The notes: generated by a model from the sequence alone, not told the origin. Shown: positions 21,093-32,877, numbered from the stretch's first letter. The stretch is DNA of 64,000 bases from Talpa occidentalis (GCF_014898055.3 NW_023604295.1:96673591-96737590), one strand, 5' to 3'. Numbers and translations are program-made.

Positions 21093-21346
21093 TTTTTATA
21101 GATTTATTTATTTATACAAGAACTGGGGTACAGGAAGGAGGGTGAGAAGATTCACCAGAGACAGAGTGGAGAGCACAACAGGCAGACGGGCCGAAGACAC
21201 TGCTGAGGGGGGCAGCGGGCGAGCGAGACAGGAGAAGTTTGCCTTGTCATGTGGGTATCTCCCTGGCTGGGGATCAAACCCAAGCTTCAGAGGCTGCAGA
21301 CAGCTTCACAGTGCAGTGCTCAACCCACTGCGCCACCAGGGAGGCC
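21093..21346 (-). mobile_element. tRNA-derived SINE
   Basis: Reverse copy from 'agatttatttatttatacaa' to 'gcgccaccagggaggcc'. A perfect 15 bp TSD 'ttttagtgattttta' is seen at 21,078-21,092 and 21,347-21,361. Confidence 0.92.
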
Positions 21347-21427
21347 TTTTAGTGATTTTTAAAGTAATCATCTGGTTTAGATGGTGTCAGCCTAATCCAG
21401 CCTAATAAAGACTCCTGTCCACCTTTC

Positions 21428-21558
21428 TTTTTTTTTTTTTTTTTGTTTTGGTGGGACCCTCCCCGGTGGTCGGTGGTCGGGGATTGAACTGGCACTGCAG
21501 AGGCTGCGGGCAGCCTCGCAACCCAGCGCTCAACCGCTGCGCCACCAGGGGAGGCCCA
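21428..21558 (-). mobile_element. Head-only short SINE with A-tail
   Basis: Only the tRNA-like head (about 100 bp: A and B boxes in reverse, 'cggggattgaactggcactg' and 'gctgcgccaccaggggaggc') is present, joined directly to a long T-run (reverse of an A-tail) at 21,428-21,451. A TSD of about 15 bp with two mismatches (21,413-21,427 and 21,559-21,573, core 'tccacctttc') flanks it. The SINE middle and 3' end are missing. Confidence 0.8.
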
Positions 21559-22104
21559 TCCCATCCACCTTTCACCCTATGTTTTCCGCAGCCATTACTG
21601 GACATTGTTTGTATCTGTGATTTCATCAGAGATTGCAAAATAGTGATTTTCTAAGTCATTAATTCTTCCATCGGTATACTTCTAGGGCTGCTAGAGTAAC
21701 CAAATTAGCATAAACCGATTAGTAGGAAAAGAAAACTAAATTTAATTATATTCATATGGGGAATCTACAGAGACATGAGGATTCCTAAGAATGTTAGGTA
21801 AAATGGAGGCATATACCCTGAACTAAGGAATATGATACTTGTATCCTATTATACAATAGGAGTCATCTTGTTAGTATTAATTCAGGGGTGACCAGATGGA
21901 CCTATTATTGATTCTGCTCTGCATAACAAAGACATTTCCAGCATTTGGGAAATTCTGTGAGTTTAGAGACTTTTCCAAGAACCAGGCAAAGACCAGCCAG
22001 GTTTTTGATTATATAGAAATCATTTTTTGCATTTTTTGAAAATATAAGAAAAATACATATTCCTTTAATGTGTTAATATAGTTGATTACAGTAACATATT
22101 TTCT

Positions 22105-22373
22105 TTTTTTTTTTTAAAGATTTATTTTATTTATATAAGAGCTGGGGTACAGTCCAGATGCATGGGAGGGTGAGAGGATTCACCAGAGACAGAGCGAGGA
22201 ACAGAACAGGCAGACTGACGAAATACACTGCTGAGGGGAGCAGTGGGAGGGATAGGAGGAGTCTGCTGGTCATGGGGGTTGCTCCGAGGTCGGCAGGGAT
22301 CCAACTGGAAGTGCAGAGGCTGCGGACAGCTTCAGAGTGCAGTGCTCAACCACCTGTGCCACCAGTGAGGCCC
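22105..22373 (-). mobile_element. tRNA-derived SINE
   Basis: Reverse copy with a perfect 16 bp TSD 'cagtaacatattttct' at 22,089-22,104 and 22,374-22,389. The head ends 'gtgccaccagtgaggcc'. It lies next to antisense L1 sequence. Confidence 0.93.
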
Positions 22374-22389
22374 CAGTAACATATTTTCT

Positions 22390-23766
22390 AATGCTAAACT
22401 TTGAATTTCTAGGAAAAACTCAACTTGGTAATGAATATGTTTTCTATGGATTGTTGGATTCAGTTGGCCAATATTTTATGATTTTTGTATCTATGTTAAT
22501 GAGTGAGTTTGACCTGAAATTATTTTTATTGTTCATAATTATTATTCATAAGTACTTTTGATATCAAGGTTATAATAGCTTAGAAGAATAAAGATGGGGA
22601 GTTTCAAATATCTGTTCCTTGAAAGTTTGGTAAAATGCACCTGTAAATATGTCTGGTTTTGCCTGGTGTTTAGTTTTTGGGAAGCTTTTAAACTAGTTAC
22701 TAATGATTATAATCTGTAAATTTTCTGAGTCAGTTTTATTAATTTAGATTTTTCTGGGTATTTATTCATTTCATTTATATTTTGAAATGTGCACATTATT
22801 TTCTTATTCCTTTATTTTCAAAGTTTACTTAAATTTGGATATTGAAATAATTTTAGACTTAGAGAAAAATTTTAACAATTATACTTGAGAATTATAACCT
22901 TTACTTAGAATTACCCACTGCTATTTTGCCATATTTGTTTAATCACCTGTCTCTCTCTTTCATGTGTATTTATCCTTGGAACCATTTGAGTAAATTGCAG
23001 GCATCATGCTCCTTCAAACGTTAGTACTTCAGTATCTATTTCCTAAGAATAAAATCTCTTTCTAACATAAGCATAGAAATTTACTTCAGGAAAATTTAAT
23101 ATTTACTTCATTGTAAATCAACTTGACATTATCCAATATACAGTTAGCATTCCACTTTTGCTAATTGTCCCAATAATATCTTCTATAGCATAATGTTTTT
23201 CTGGTCCATGACCCATTCGAGGTTGCATTTTGGTGTTATCATTCTTAGATTTCCTTTAACATGGAAATCTGAGAGGTTCCTGGGTCTTTCACTACAGTTT
23301 TACATTTTGGAATGTACAGAAAGGTTGTTTTGTAGATGTTTCTTGTGTTGAATTAACTCATGTTTCTTCATGGATAGATTTGAATTATGCAATTTTTTGT
23401 GAAAGTACAAGAAAATATTTGTTTTTTAGTGTATAACATCACATGTCAACTAATGATGGCTGTGATGTTTACTTTGATTACTTGGTTATAGTGATAGCCA
23501 ACAGTTTTCTCCACTGTAAAATTACTGCTTTGCTTTCTGTATTAGACATGTAATTTGTAAGGGAGTGCTTTCAAATGGCAAAAATATCATGTTTTTCATC
23601 AAATTTACACATATGAGTTTTTGCATCTATTATTAATTCTTACCCATATTAATCATTACTATGATTGTTGCAAAATAGTGGTTTTCGAACACCTTCATTC
23701 TAACAATACTTATTAGTTGACATTCTACTCTAAGGAAGAGTTTTCCCTTCTCAGATTATTTATCTT
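22390..23766 (-). mobile_element. Old antisense L1 fragments (ORF2 then L1ME-type 3' region)
   Basis: 22,390-22,800 reads as antisense ORF2 of an old L1. 22,850-23,760 has the antisense L1ME-type words 'ttccttggaaccatttgag'-like, 'ttgtcccaataatatcttct', 'atgttttctggtccatgac'-like, 'tttctccactgtaaaattac' and 'tattagttgacattctactc'. The young L1 is inserted into its right edge. Confidence 0.7.
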
Positions 23767-23782
23767 TAAAATCTCAATAGTG
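23767..23782 (+). repeat. 5' target-site duplication of the young L1
   Basis: 'taaaatctcaatagtg' here is repeated at 30,076-30,091 after the L1 tail. The site 'ttt/aaaatc' fits the L1 endonuclease preference TT/AAAA. Confidence 0.95.
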
Positions 23783-25008
23783 GAGGGGGCGGAGCAACAT
23801 GGCGGCGAGGAGACGCTGCGAGTAAGATCTCCCATTAAAAAAAGTGAATAGGGAGGAAAAGCGGCAGGTCCCAGTGAGAACTGGGACACGGAAGATAAAC
23901 GGGTGACGCCAGCGAACTGCCCGAAGAAGAAACTGGCCATAAAAGGAGACTAGAAGGGAGGGAAGCGCAGAACCCTGCTCCCCTCCCCCGCCCCACAGAG
24001 GCGGCACTCTCCGACCCGCAGAGAGGAGGAAACAACACACCAAAACGGCCAACAAGAACAAACGACGCAGCAAGCGGGACTGTGAGTGGAAAGGAACTAT
24101 TGCAGCCACCACACCCCGTGAACGGGAGCTGAGGCGAACCCTGCAGGATCCGCCACGGCGGTGAGCGAACGGCTCCGGGCGCCATTAGAGAAGAACAAAG
24201 ACCCCGGGAGACGCGCACACAGCCCGGGCTGCCGGTAAGCTGGCGCGGGAAAGCGGCGCGCTTGGCGCGCTTGAAAAGCAAGTGCAGACCGGGATCGCGG
24301 CTGCCCAGGTCCCCGCGCCTGCGACCTAGGCTTGCGGGGAGACGACCTAGGCTTGCGGGGAGACGCACGGAGGTCCTCACTGAGGTGAAGGTCCCTCCCT
24401 GAGTGAGCAGGAACCAGGAGCCCAGGCACGGGAGCGGTGCAAAAGGCGCCATTCCCGCACCACTGAACTGGGCTACAGCCCGCGTCCTGGAACTGAGGGC
24501 TTTGAACTGAGACCCGGGGCACGAAAATTCGGGGCGTGTTTTCTCCACGACGGTGGGGCACAAGGCAGACACAGCACCCCAAAGCTGTTGAGGTGTACCC
24601 TACCATTCCCGCTCTGTTCTCTGTCCCACGGGGTGGGGGGAGGCGAAAAACAGCCCCCCAAGGACAATAGGAGAGATCTCTGGCGCCGCCTAGCGACCAG
24701 GAAAAAAAAAAAGTCACTAACACCTATAAAACAGGACATTTCTTAAGACTGCTTGAAAAGGGCAGAAGGTTTCTGGAGGACCCAGTGGCCAGCCGGGAAG
24801 TTATTCCACGCCAGGCCCCTTCCGACCAGCAGTCTGAGCCCACAGAGGGAGCAGGCACCCACGGTCCGGGGCAGACCGGGGTGCGCAGAAAGAGGGTGCC
24901 TGAAACCGGAGGCGCAGGGACTGCATCCCGCTTCGCCATTTGAGAACAGGGACATTTCTTCAGTAAAAACTGCCTAAAACCAGCAGAAAGCTCCCCCAGA
25001 AGACAGAG
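23783..25008 (+). promoter_or_regulatory. L1 5'UTR / internal promoter region
   Basis: About 1.2 kb of GC- and CpG-rich sequence before ORF1, as expected for an L1 internal pol II promoter. Near the start, 'aacatggcggc' at 23,796-23,806 fits a YY1 site, which in known L1s directs correct start-site use. A 21 bp tandem duplication occurs at 24,323-24,364. Long antisense open frames cover much of it. Confidence 0.8.
24323..24364 (+). repeat. 21 bp tandem duplication in L1 5'UTR
   Basis: Two exact adjacent copies of a 21 bp unit starting 'gacctaggcttgcggggaga'. The same duplication is in the second version at 34,777-34,818. Confidence 0.97.
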
Positions 25009-26030
25009 ATGGCTCCTGGAAGAGCCAGAGGGGAGCGGAGAAGTTCACCCAAGATGTCAGTCAGTCCGAGCAACACAGTGTCCCAACGCATACGACAAAT
25101 TAGAAAACAGACAGTAGGGAGTAGAAGAACCACACGCAACCTAACAACTCCTCAGGAAAGAAGCACACCACAAAAAAAAAACACTCCCCAGATGCAACGA
25201 CAGCAACTTGGAAGAACTTCTGAGCCTTCCAGAAAGAGAATTTAAAATTGCCATGATTAAAAAAGTGATAGATCAGAAGAAGGAAATTGAGTCCCTAAAG
25301 AGGGAAGTAAGAGAAATGCAGGAGATCAAAGAATTAATGGAGGAACTAAAGAACTCTGGGAAAAGCAATGAAAGCAGAATAGATGAAATGGAAGAACAAT
25401 AAGTAATCTTGAGAGACAGAAATAAAAAGAACCAAAACAGAAAAGGAAAGAGAAGTACGAAGGAAAAAGAAGAAGAAAGACTTCGGGAACTATCTGACTC
25501 CATGAGGAAAGGAAATATAAGAGTTATAGGAATTCCAGAAGGAGAGGAGAGAGATGTAGGAACAGAGAAAATATTCATGGATATAATTGAAGAGAACTTC
25601 CCAAATGAGAAGAAGGAGCTGAAAATTGATATACAAGAAGCAAGAAGAACACCAAACTTCCACGACGAAAGGAAAAACACAGCAAGACACATAATAGTAA
25701 AGCTCCCAAGAATCCAGGACAAGGAAAAAATAATGAAGCTGACAAGAGGGAAGAAACAGATAACATTCAAAGGAAAACCAATCAGGCTGACATCAGACTT
25801 CTCTGAAGAAACACTACGGGCAAGGAGAGAGTGGAGGGACATAGTCAACAGACTCCAAGAAACAGATGCCAACCAAGAATACTCTATCCCGCAAAGCTCT
25901 CTTTCCTCCATGAAGAAAGAATATGGACCTTCCCAGACAAAGAGAAACTCCGGAATTTCATTGCGACTAAACCCCCACTCCAAAAATACTACAAGGAATC
26001 CTAAAGCCAGAACCTCAGAGGGACGAATAA
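25009..26030 (+). pseudogene. L1 ORF1 (RNA-binding protein), broken in this version
   Basis: Starts MAPGRARGERRSSPKMS at 25,009. The N-terminal part is basic; the middle (about 25,208-25,400, IKKVIDQKKEIESLKREV...) is a coiled coil, the known trimerisation region. Then RKGNIRVIGIPEGEE opens the RRM domain, and RHIIVKLP, KGKPIRLTSDFS and LRARREW mark the C-terminal domain. The usual L1 ORF1p is about 340 residues and the span fits. Frames are broken near 25,200, at a stop at about 25,400, near 25,430 and near 25,865, each next to a length difference from the second version. End taken at the stop after PQRDE. Confidence 0.85.
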
Positions 26031-26092
26031 CAACGAAAGAAGACCAAAAAAAAAAAAAAGTTATTAATAAAATCAAAGGAAAGACAAACATA

Positions 26093-29000
26093 ATGGCAAA
26101 TACAGATGCTAACATATCAATATTAACTCTAAATGTAAATGGACTAAACTCTTCAATAAAAAGACACAGAGTTGCAGCCTGGATTAAGAAACAAAACCAC
26201 CTTTTGCTGTCTCCAGGAAACACATTTAGCTACAAAAGATAAAAATAGGCTCAAAGTCAAAGGATGGAAAACAATCCTACAAGCAAATGGGCCAAAAAAG
26301 AAAGCAGGAACAGCTATACTTATATCAGATAAAACAGACTTCAAACTCAAAAAAATAAAAAGAGACCCCAATGGTCACTACATTATGATAAGGGGACAAT
26401 ACTCAAGAAGAAAATAACCTCATTAACATATACTCACCAAACGAAAGAGCACCAAAATATATCAGACAACTGTTGTCCTCTCTGAAAACAGACATCAGAG
26501 AAAACACATATGTAGTGGGAGACTTCAACACACCACTATCAACAATGGATAGATCAACAAGACAAAAAATAAGTAAAGAAACTAAAGCTCTAAATAAGGA
26601 CCTAGAGCATTTGGGCTTAACAGACATCTATAGAACACTAAACCCAAAAAAAACGGAGTACACATTTTTCTCAAGCGCACACGGATCATTCTCCAGGATC
26701 GATCACATACTGGGGCACAAGACAAAACATCAACAGATACACCAAGATTGAAATCATACCAACCATCTTTTCTGACCACGAAGGCATCAAACTAGAAATA
26801 AATCATAAAAAGAAGGCAAGGAACTATCCTACCTCATGGAGATTAAAGCCACACTACTGGAAGACCACTGGACTAACGAGGAGATCAAAGAAGAAATTAA
26901 AAAATTCTTTGAATTGAATGACAAGGAGGACACCAATATCCTAAATGTATGGGATGCAGCAAAAGCAGTAATAAGAGGAAAATATATAGCAATAGAAGCT
27001 CACATCAAAAAACAAGAAAGAACTCAAAGAAACAACTAATCTCGAAGCTCAAAGATTAGAGAAAAGAACAACAAAAAAACCCAGAACCAGTAGAAGAAAA
27101 GAAATAATAAAAACCAAAGCAGAAATAAATGAAATTGAAACTAAAAAAACAATCCAAAGATCAATGAAACCAAGAGCTGGTTCTTTGAAAAAATCAATAA
27201 ATAGACAAACCCTAGCCAGGCTCACAAAGGAAAAAAGGGAGAAAGCACAAATACACAGAATCATAAATGAAAGAGGAGAAATCACAACGACACAGCAGAA
27301 ATCAAAAGAATAATCAGTAACTACTATGAACAGTTATATGGAAACGAATTTCAACAATCTAGAGGAGATGGACAAATTCCTACAACTCTACAATCACCCA
27401 AAGCTAGATAAGAAGAAATAGAACACCTAAACAGACCAATTACAAGCAGCGAAATTGAAATGGTAATTAAAAACCTCCCAAAAACAAAAGCCCAGGACCT
27501 GATGGATTTACAAATGAATTCTACCAAACATTCAGAGACGAATTAGTGCCTATCCTTCACAAACTCTTCCAAAAAATTGAGAAGGAAGGGATAATACCAA
27601 ACACGTTCTATGAAGCCAATATTAACTAATACCAAAACCGAATAAGGACACACAAAAAAGGAAAACTACAGGCAATCTCCCTAATGAACACTGATGCAAA
27701 ATCCTCAATAAAATTTTAGCTATCAGAATCCAACAATGTATCCATAAGATAATTCACCCGACCAAGTTGGATTCATTCCAGGGGCACAAGGATGGTTTAA
27801 CATCCGAAAATCAATCAACGTTATCCAACACATCAACAAAAAGAAATATAAAAACCATATGATAATATCAATAGATGCTGAGAAAGCTTTCGACAAAGTG
27901 CAACACCCATTCATGATAAAAGCCCTTGAAATTCTTGGGATACAAGGAACATACCTCAACATCATAAAGGCCATCTATGACAAGCCAACAGCCAGTATCA
28001 TTCTCAATGGTGAAAAGCTGAAAGCAATTCCATTAAGATCTGGAACAAGACAAGGATGTCCACTCTCACCACTGCTTTTCAATATAATACTGGAAGTCCT
28101 AGCAGAGCAATAAGAAAGAGAAAGACATCCAAGGAATCCAAATAGGAAAAGAAGAAGTCAAACTATCACTATTTGCAGATGATATGATAATATACATAGA
28201 GAACCCCAAAATCTCCACAGAAAAACTAATTCAACTCATCAATCAATTCAGTAAAGTGGCAGGATACAAAATCAACACGCAAAAGTCAGTAGCCTTCCTA
28301 TACACAAACAATAAACTGAAGAAGAAGAAATCAAAAAAACCACCCCTTTTATTATCGAAACAAAAAAAAATCAAATATTTGGGAATAAATCTAACAAAGA
28401 GGTAAAGGACCTATACAAAGAAAACTATAAAACACTGTTAAAAGAAATAGAAGAAGACACAAAGAAATGGAAAGACATCCCCTGCTCATGGATTGGAAGA
28501 ATAAACATTATTAAAATGGCCATCCTACCAAAAAGCAATATACAGATTCAATGCTATTCCAATCAAAATATCTCAATGGCATTCTCAAAGAAATAGAACA
28601 ATTATTGATGAAATTCATATGGAATCACCAAAAACCCCGAATAGCCAAAGCTCTACTGAAAAAAAAAAGAAGGAAATGGAGGCATCACACTCCCAGACTT
28701 CAAACTATACTACAAAGCCATAATCATCAAAACTGCATGGTATTGGAACAAGAACAGACATACAGACCAATGGAATCGAATAGAAAATCCAGAAATAAAC
28801 CCACAGATTTATGGTCAACTAATCTTTGACAAAGGAGCAAAGACTATGCATTGGAGCAAAGAAAGTTTGTTCAATAAATGGTGCTGGGAAAACTGGGTCG
28901 CTACATGCAAAAGAATGAAGCTTGACCACTACCTCACACCATACACAAAAATCACCTCAAAATGGATTAAAGAACTAGACATAAGACCTGAAACCATAAA

Positions 29001-29885
29001 TACATAGAAGGAAATATAGGCGAAACACTACGGGATTTGCACATCAAAGACATCTTTACAGACACATCACCCAAAGCAGTGATAGTGAAGAGAAAGATAA
29101 ACAGCTGGGACTACATCAAATTAAAGAGCTTCTGCCACAGCAAAAAGAGACAAATAACAAAAACAAAGAGAAACCCACCAACTGGGAGAACATTTTTGGC
29201 ACCCAACACTAATGATAAAGGACTGATCACAAAAATCTGCAAAGAGCTGATGAGACTCAGCAACAAAAAGAAAATAATCCAGTCAAAAAATGGCAGAAGA
29301 GCTAAAAAGAAACTTCTCTGAAGGGAATGCAAATGGCCAACAGATATGAAAAAATGTTCAACATCACTTGTAATCAGGGAAATGCAAATCAAAACTACCA
29401 TGAGATACCATCCTCACACCAGTGAGAATGGCACATATTAAAAAAACTAGCAACAACAAATGTTGGCGAGGATGTGGAGAAAAAGGAACTCTTGTGCACT
29501 GTTGGTGGGAGTGCAAACTGGTCCAACCACTATGGAGAGCTGTGTGGAGATTTCTGGACCGACTAAACATAGAGCTTCCATATGATCCAGCAATTCCACT
29601 CCTAGGTATTTACCCAAAGGAACACAGAAACATCAATTCCAAAGAGCACCTGCACTCCTATGTTATAGCAGCACTGTTTTTAATAGCTAAGCTTTGGAAA
29701 CAACCCAAATGCCCAAAAATAGATGACTGGATCAAGAAGATGTGGTACATATATACCATGAATATTACTCAGCATTCAAAAAAGATAACACATGCAATTG
29801 CAGCAACATGGATGGCACGGGAAGGGATCATGCTCAGCGAAATAAGCCAAAAAGAAAAGAAAATACCGGATGGTCTCACTCATAG
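26093..29885 (+). pseudogene. L1 ORF2 (endonuclease/reverse transcriptase), broken in this version
   Basis: Starts at 26,093 (MANTDANISILTLNVNGLNS), 62 bp after the ORF1 stop. The order of domains is visible across frames: APE-like endonuclease (LNVNGL; CLQETH region damaged by an indel at about 26,208; GDFNTPLS; SRIDHILG), reverse transcriptase (SPGPDGF damaged; [26 protein letters not shown]; catalytic FADD at 28,172-28,183) and the C-terminal CX3CX7HX4C motif (CWRGCGEK...HCWWEC, from about 29,463). Expected length is about 1,260 residues and the span matches. At least ten frame changes occur here. End is the tag after the TGWSHS-equivalent region. Confidence 0.85.
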
Positions 29886-30076
29886 CAGGAATCTAGAAAA
29901 CTTAAATAAAGGACCAGGAAAATGATATAAGAAAGTGAAAATCAATCAACAAAAAACTATGAACCAGAGCACTTTTTGGGGGGTGGAGGGCGGGAGGGGA
30001 AGGATTGGGGTCAGAATGGGGCGTTTGCAATTGTATGGGGGAATATAAAAATAAAATTAATATTTAAAAAAAAAAT
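29886..30076 (+). other. L1 3'UTR with G-rich tract and A-rich tail
   Basis: A short 3'UTR with a G-rich tract at 29,978-30,003 (runs of G separated by single bases, able to form a G-quadruplex) followed by 'aatataaaaataaaa' and an A-run. The G-rich polypurine tract is a known L1 3'UTR hallmark. Confidence 0.8.
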
Positions 30077-30091
30077 AAAATCTCAATAGTG

Positions 30092-30235
30092 CCCAAAGTT
30101 TTGTCTTTTTTTTTTTTTTAATTTGCAATATTGTTTATTTGTTCTCCCTCCTTCACTAGTCTAGTCTTGCTAGAATTTGGTATGTTTTATTTGAATTTTT
30201 GAAGAAACAACTTTCTGATTTGTTGATTGCCTTAG
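30092..30235 (-). other. Flank between young L1 and ERVL fossil
   Basis: Continuation of the L1 insertion target, with a T-run at about 30,107-30,119. Nothing else is recognised. Confidence 0.4.
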
Positions 30236-32620
30236 GTTTGGTTGGCCCCCAAACAGACAATGTGTGACTTGCAGGTAATGGGGTGGATCAATGAACGAGG
30301 AGTGGGGGAGGCAAAACCATTATAGACTATGAACACTTCTAGTTAGGATAAATGGGTGGACGCCTCCAGCATAGAAGGGATCCAAGAACATGAATGGCTG
30401 CTTATGTCCTTGAGGGTTTGTACTATATCCCGTACTTAGCACTGACCTGTGCTGCCTGGATCAGCCTTGCTGAGAAGGAGCCCATCATGTCAGGTCACCA
30501 TGACTAATCCATTCATTCATGGCCCCTTGAGAGGCTCAAGGTGGCCAAAGAAAGAGCCTGTATGGCATTTACTGGACAAGTCATGCTGCCCATTTTGCTT
30601 ATTCAGTGCTTCTTCTGCCACACATGCTCTCTGGTGGGCATTGCACAAGACACAAAGATCCACAAATTTTGTGTCCATCCCGTAGCATTATTAAACATGC
30701 CTTTTCCTCAAACACCCTGTCTCCAATCTTCCAATCAGCTCCCTCCAGACTTTCACCAGGCAGCCAAGTCATACACCATTAACTAGGAGTTTGTAGATAT
30801 CCTTATTTCAGGCCACTTCTTCCAACACACCAGTGGCTGAGCAATAGTACTTTAAACTCTGTGCACTGGGAAGATTTTCTCTTATCACTCTTTCAGGGCC
30901 ATCCTGTGTAGCTACAGTGTATTTTTTTTTGCTCATACCAACATTTTGTACTGACCTAATCATTACCAAACCTTTTAGTGTTTTCTCCATTGTCCAGTAT
31001 TTACAGAGAAATCCCCAATGGGCCATGATGTGTGCTCATGTGGGAATCAGTGTGAGAGGCAGGGTATACGGGTCTGGTCTTGTTCAGACAACTTGCTTGC
31101 CTCCTCCATATCTGTTTGAGCCTGAGTCTCATGTGTGCATTTTCATTGTATACCAGATTGCAGTGGTGTCTGCCTGAGCTTATCACTTGGTGGGCTGGTA
31201 ATTGCCTTGCTTATGATGTTCTATGGTCAGATGCTCAGTTTCTCCAGTATTGGAGCAGAAGTTGTTTCTAGAATGGCAAATAGTTTTCTAATGTAGATAG
31301 TACGACTTTCCTCCAGAACTTTAAGCATCTGGGCTGGATGCCTCTCTCCTCTAAGAACTTCCCAGAGACTTCACATTCTTACCTGCCACAGATGTTTTTG
31401 GCATCACTAATTTGCCAAGCCATATGGCTAAACAGTAGAGCTGCTAGTACTGCTGGCTGAATCTACTGCAAAACTCTCACTCTGGGCCCATGCAAACTGG
31501 CGATCTTCCATGCCAACTGAAATAGCTTCCTCCATATCTGCTTGAGCCTCATCCCAACTTCAGCATTTTCATTGTATACCAGATTGCAGTCGTGCCTGCA
31601 TGAACTTATCACTTGATAATTGCCCTAGCTTATGATGTTGGGTAGTATTTTCAAAGTGTAGTATAGGCTATCTCTAAATCTGAAACAAGCTTTGTGTTTT
31701 CTTCTCAGTGGTAGGTGGCAAAAGGTACAGTAACTGTGTCCTTTTATTTTGGAGGTGATATTCTGGCACATTCCAGACAACAGACTCCTAAAACTTCCCC
31801 AAGGAATCTGATCTCTAAAGCTCTGCTGGCATTTATTTCCCTATCTACAGTATAAATGCATATTTACCAGGAATGTCCAGAGTCCTTGTCACTTTCTATT
31901 TCCAGGTCAAGTTGTGTGATATCATCAACATAATGGACCCACCTTGGAATGGCATGATAATCATGATTCCTTCAGATTATAATGTAAGAGAGATGAAGAG
32001 TTAATATAGTTCAAGGCAAGATTGTAATTTGTGTATGCTGTTTCTCCCCAGGTAAATGGGGAAGTGATTTGTTCATCCTTCCTACTGGGGCCAGATCACT
32101 AGCTGCATTGCCAGTACCAGAGTCTGTGCTCATCTGTTCTAATAAAGATCCCAGATCTGGCTTGCAGCTGCAGATGTGGCTATCTTACAGTTAAGTTTAT
32201 AGTTGCCTATAAATTACACACTATCAGCCATCTGCTTTTGCAGAGATTACACTTATGGATTAAAAGGAACACATGCACTTTTTAAGTCTCAGACAATGAC
32301 ATTAAACTCTGTCATTTCTACCCATCATCTTGGGTCCCTGGTGTCACAATTGCACACAAAGTTCTGAGTATTTTCTTTGCCCCAGTGAATAGCTTCTCTG
32401 GCCGGAAGTAACTTTGGGAGAATTGGGGTAAATTCTACTCTTCTTGGGCAGGTTTTATGGCATCTGCTCTGTTCTTTTATAGATGGGCTCTGGATTTGTG
32501 CAGTGTGTGTCTTCTGATCACTGGCTCCAGTGAGTTTTGGTTATATAAGTAGGTACATTGGATAGATATTGGATAGACATTTTCTCATTTTACTACTTAA
32601 TACAACAAAAACAAAAGATA
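30236..32620 (-). mobile_element. Antisense ERVL pol fossil (version before the gap)
   Basis: On the minus strand, 31,921-31,932 encodes a YVDD reverse-transcriptase catalytic motif in a HYVDDIT context. About 1.3 kb further downstream on that strand (around 30,640-30,680) a word corresponding to the RNase H-region end of ERVL pol is readable, with stops. Order and spacing fit RT then RNase H of an endogenous class III (ERVL) virus. All frames are short and broken, no gag or env or LTRs are seen here, and no product is possible. A 115 bp segment is duplicated inside it (31,101-31,220 and 31,527-31,639). Confidence 0.65.
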
Positions 32621-32877
32621 AACATTTTCTCATCTCCTCTACTAAATTGTAGTTGATTCTAACATTAATCACCTTCATTCAGTGTATGTCTATTTTTGTT
32701 CAGTATTTTAAATCTATTTGCATTATTATGATAACCCCACAAAGTAGACATCATGATCATTCTTTTATATAATCCATGCTTGTTTAGATACACCCCAGTT
32801 TCTTTGCTCCCCAGTCCTACTAGCATGTCAGACCTTTCTTCTGGGGTCATTTTCCTTCTTTCTAAAGGCACCCTGTG

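Larger units (their letters stand above)
23783..30076 (+). mobile_element. Full-length young L1 LINE (copy before the gap)
   Basis: About 6.3 kb from a GC-rich 5'UTR through ORF1 and ORF2 to an A-rich tail, flanked by a 15-16 bp TSD. L1 copies itself through RNA: ORF1p binds the RNA, ORF2p nicks target DNA and reverse-transcribes. The element is full length and its TSD is perfect, so it is young. Both frames are broken by single-base indels that the second version (34,235-40,556) mostly lacks at the same places, so many breaks may be sequence errors. It inserted into older antisense L1 debris. Confidence 0.96.

Noticed and set aside
23835..24572. 245-codon minus-strand frame as a host gene
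   Set aside because: It lies in the GC-rich 5'UTR of a young L1. No domain, no splice context, and it is explained by low stop-codon density. Kept only as an antisense-L1 finding.
25273..26223. 316-codon minus-strand frame rich in Phe, Leu and Ser, like a membrane protein
   Set aside because: It is the antisense of the A-rich L1 ORF1. The hydrophobic look is an artefact of reading TTT/CTT/TCT from the opposite strand.
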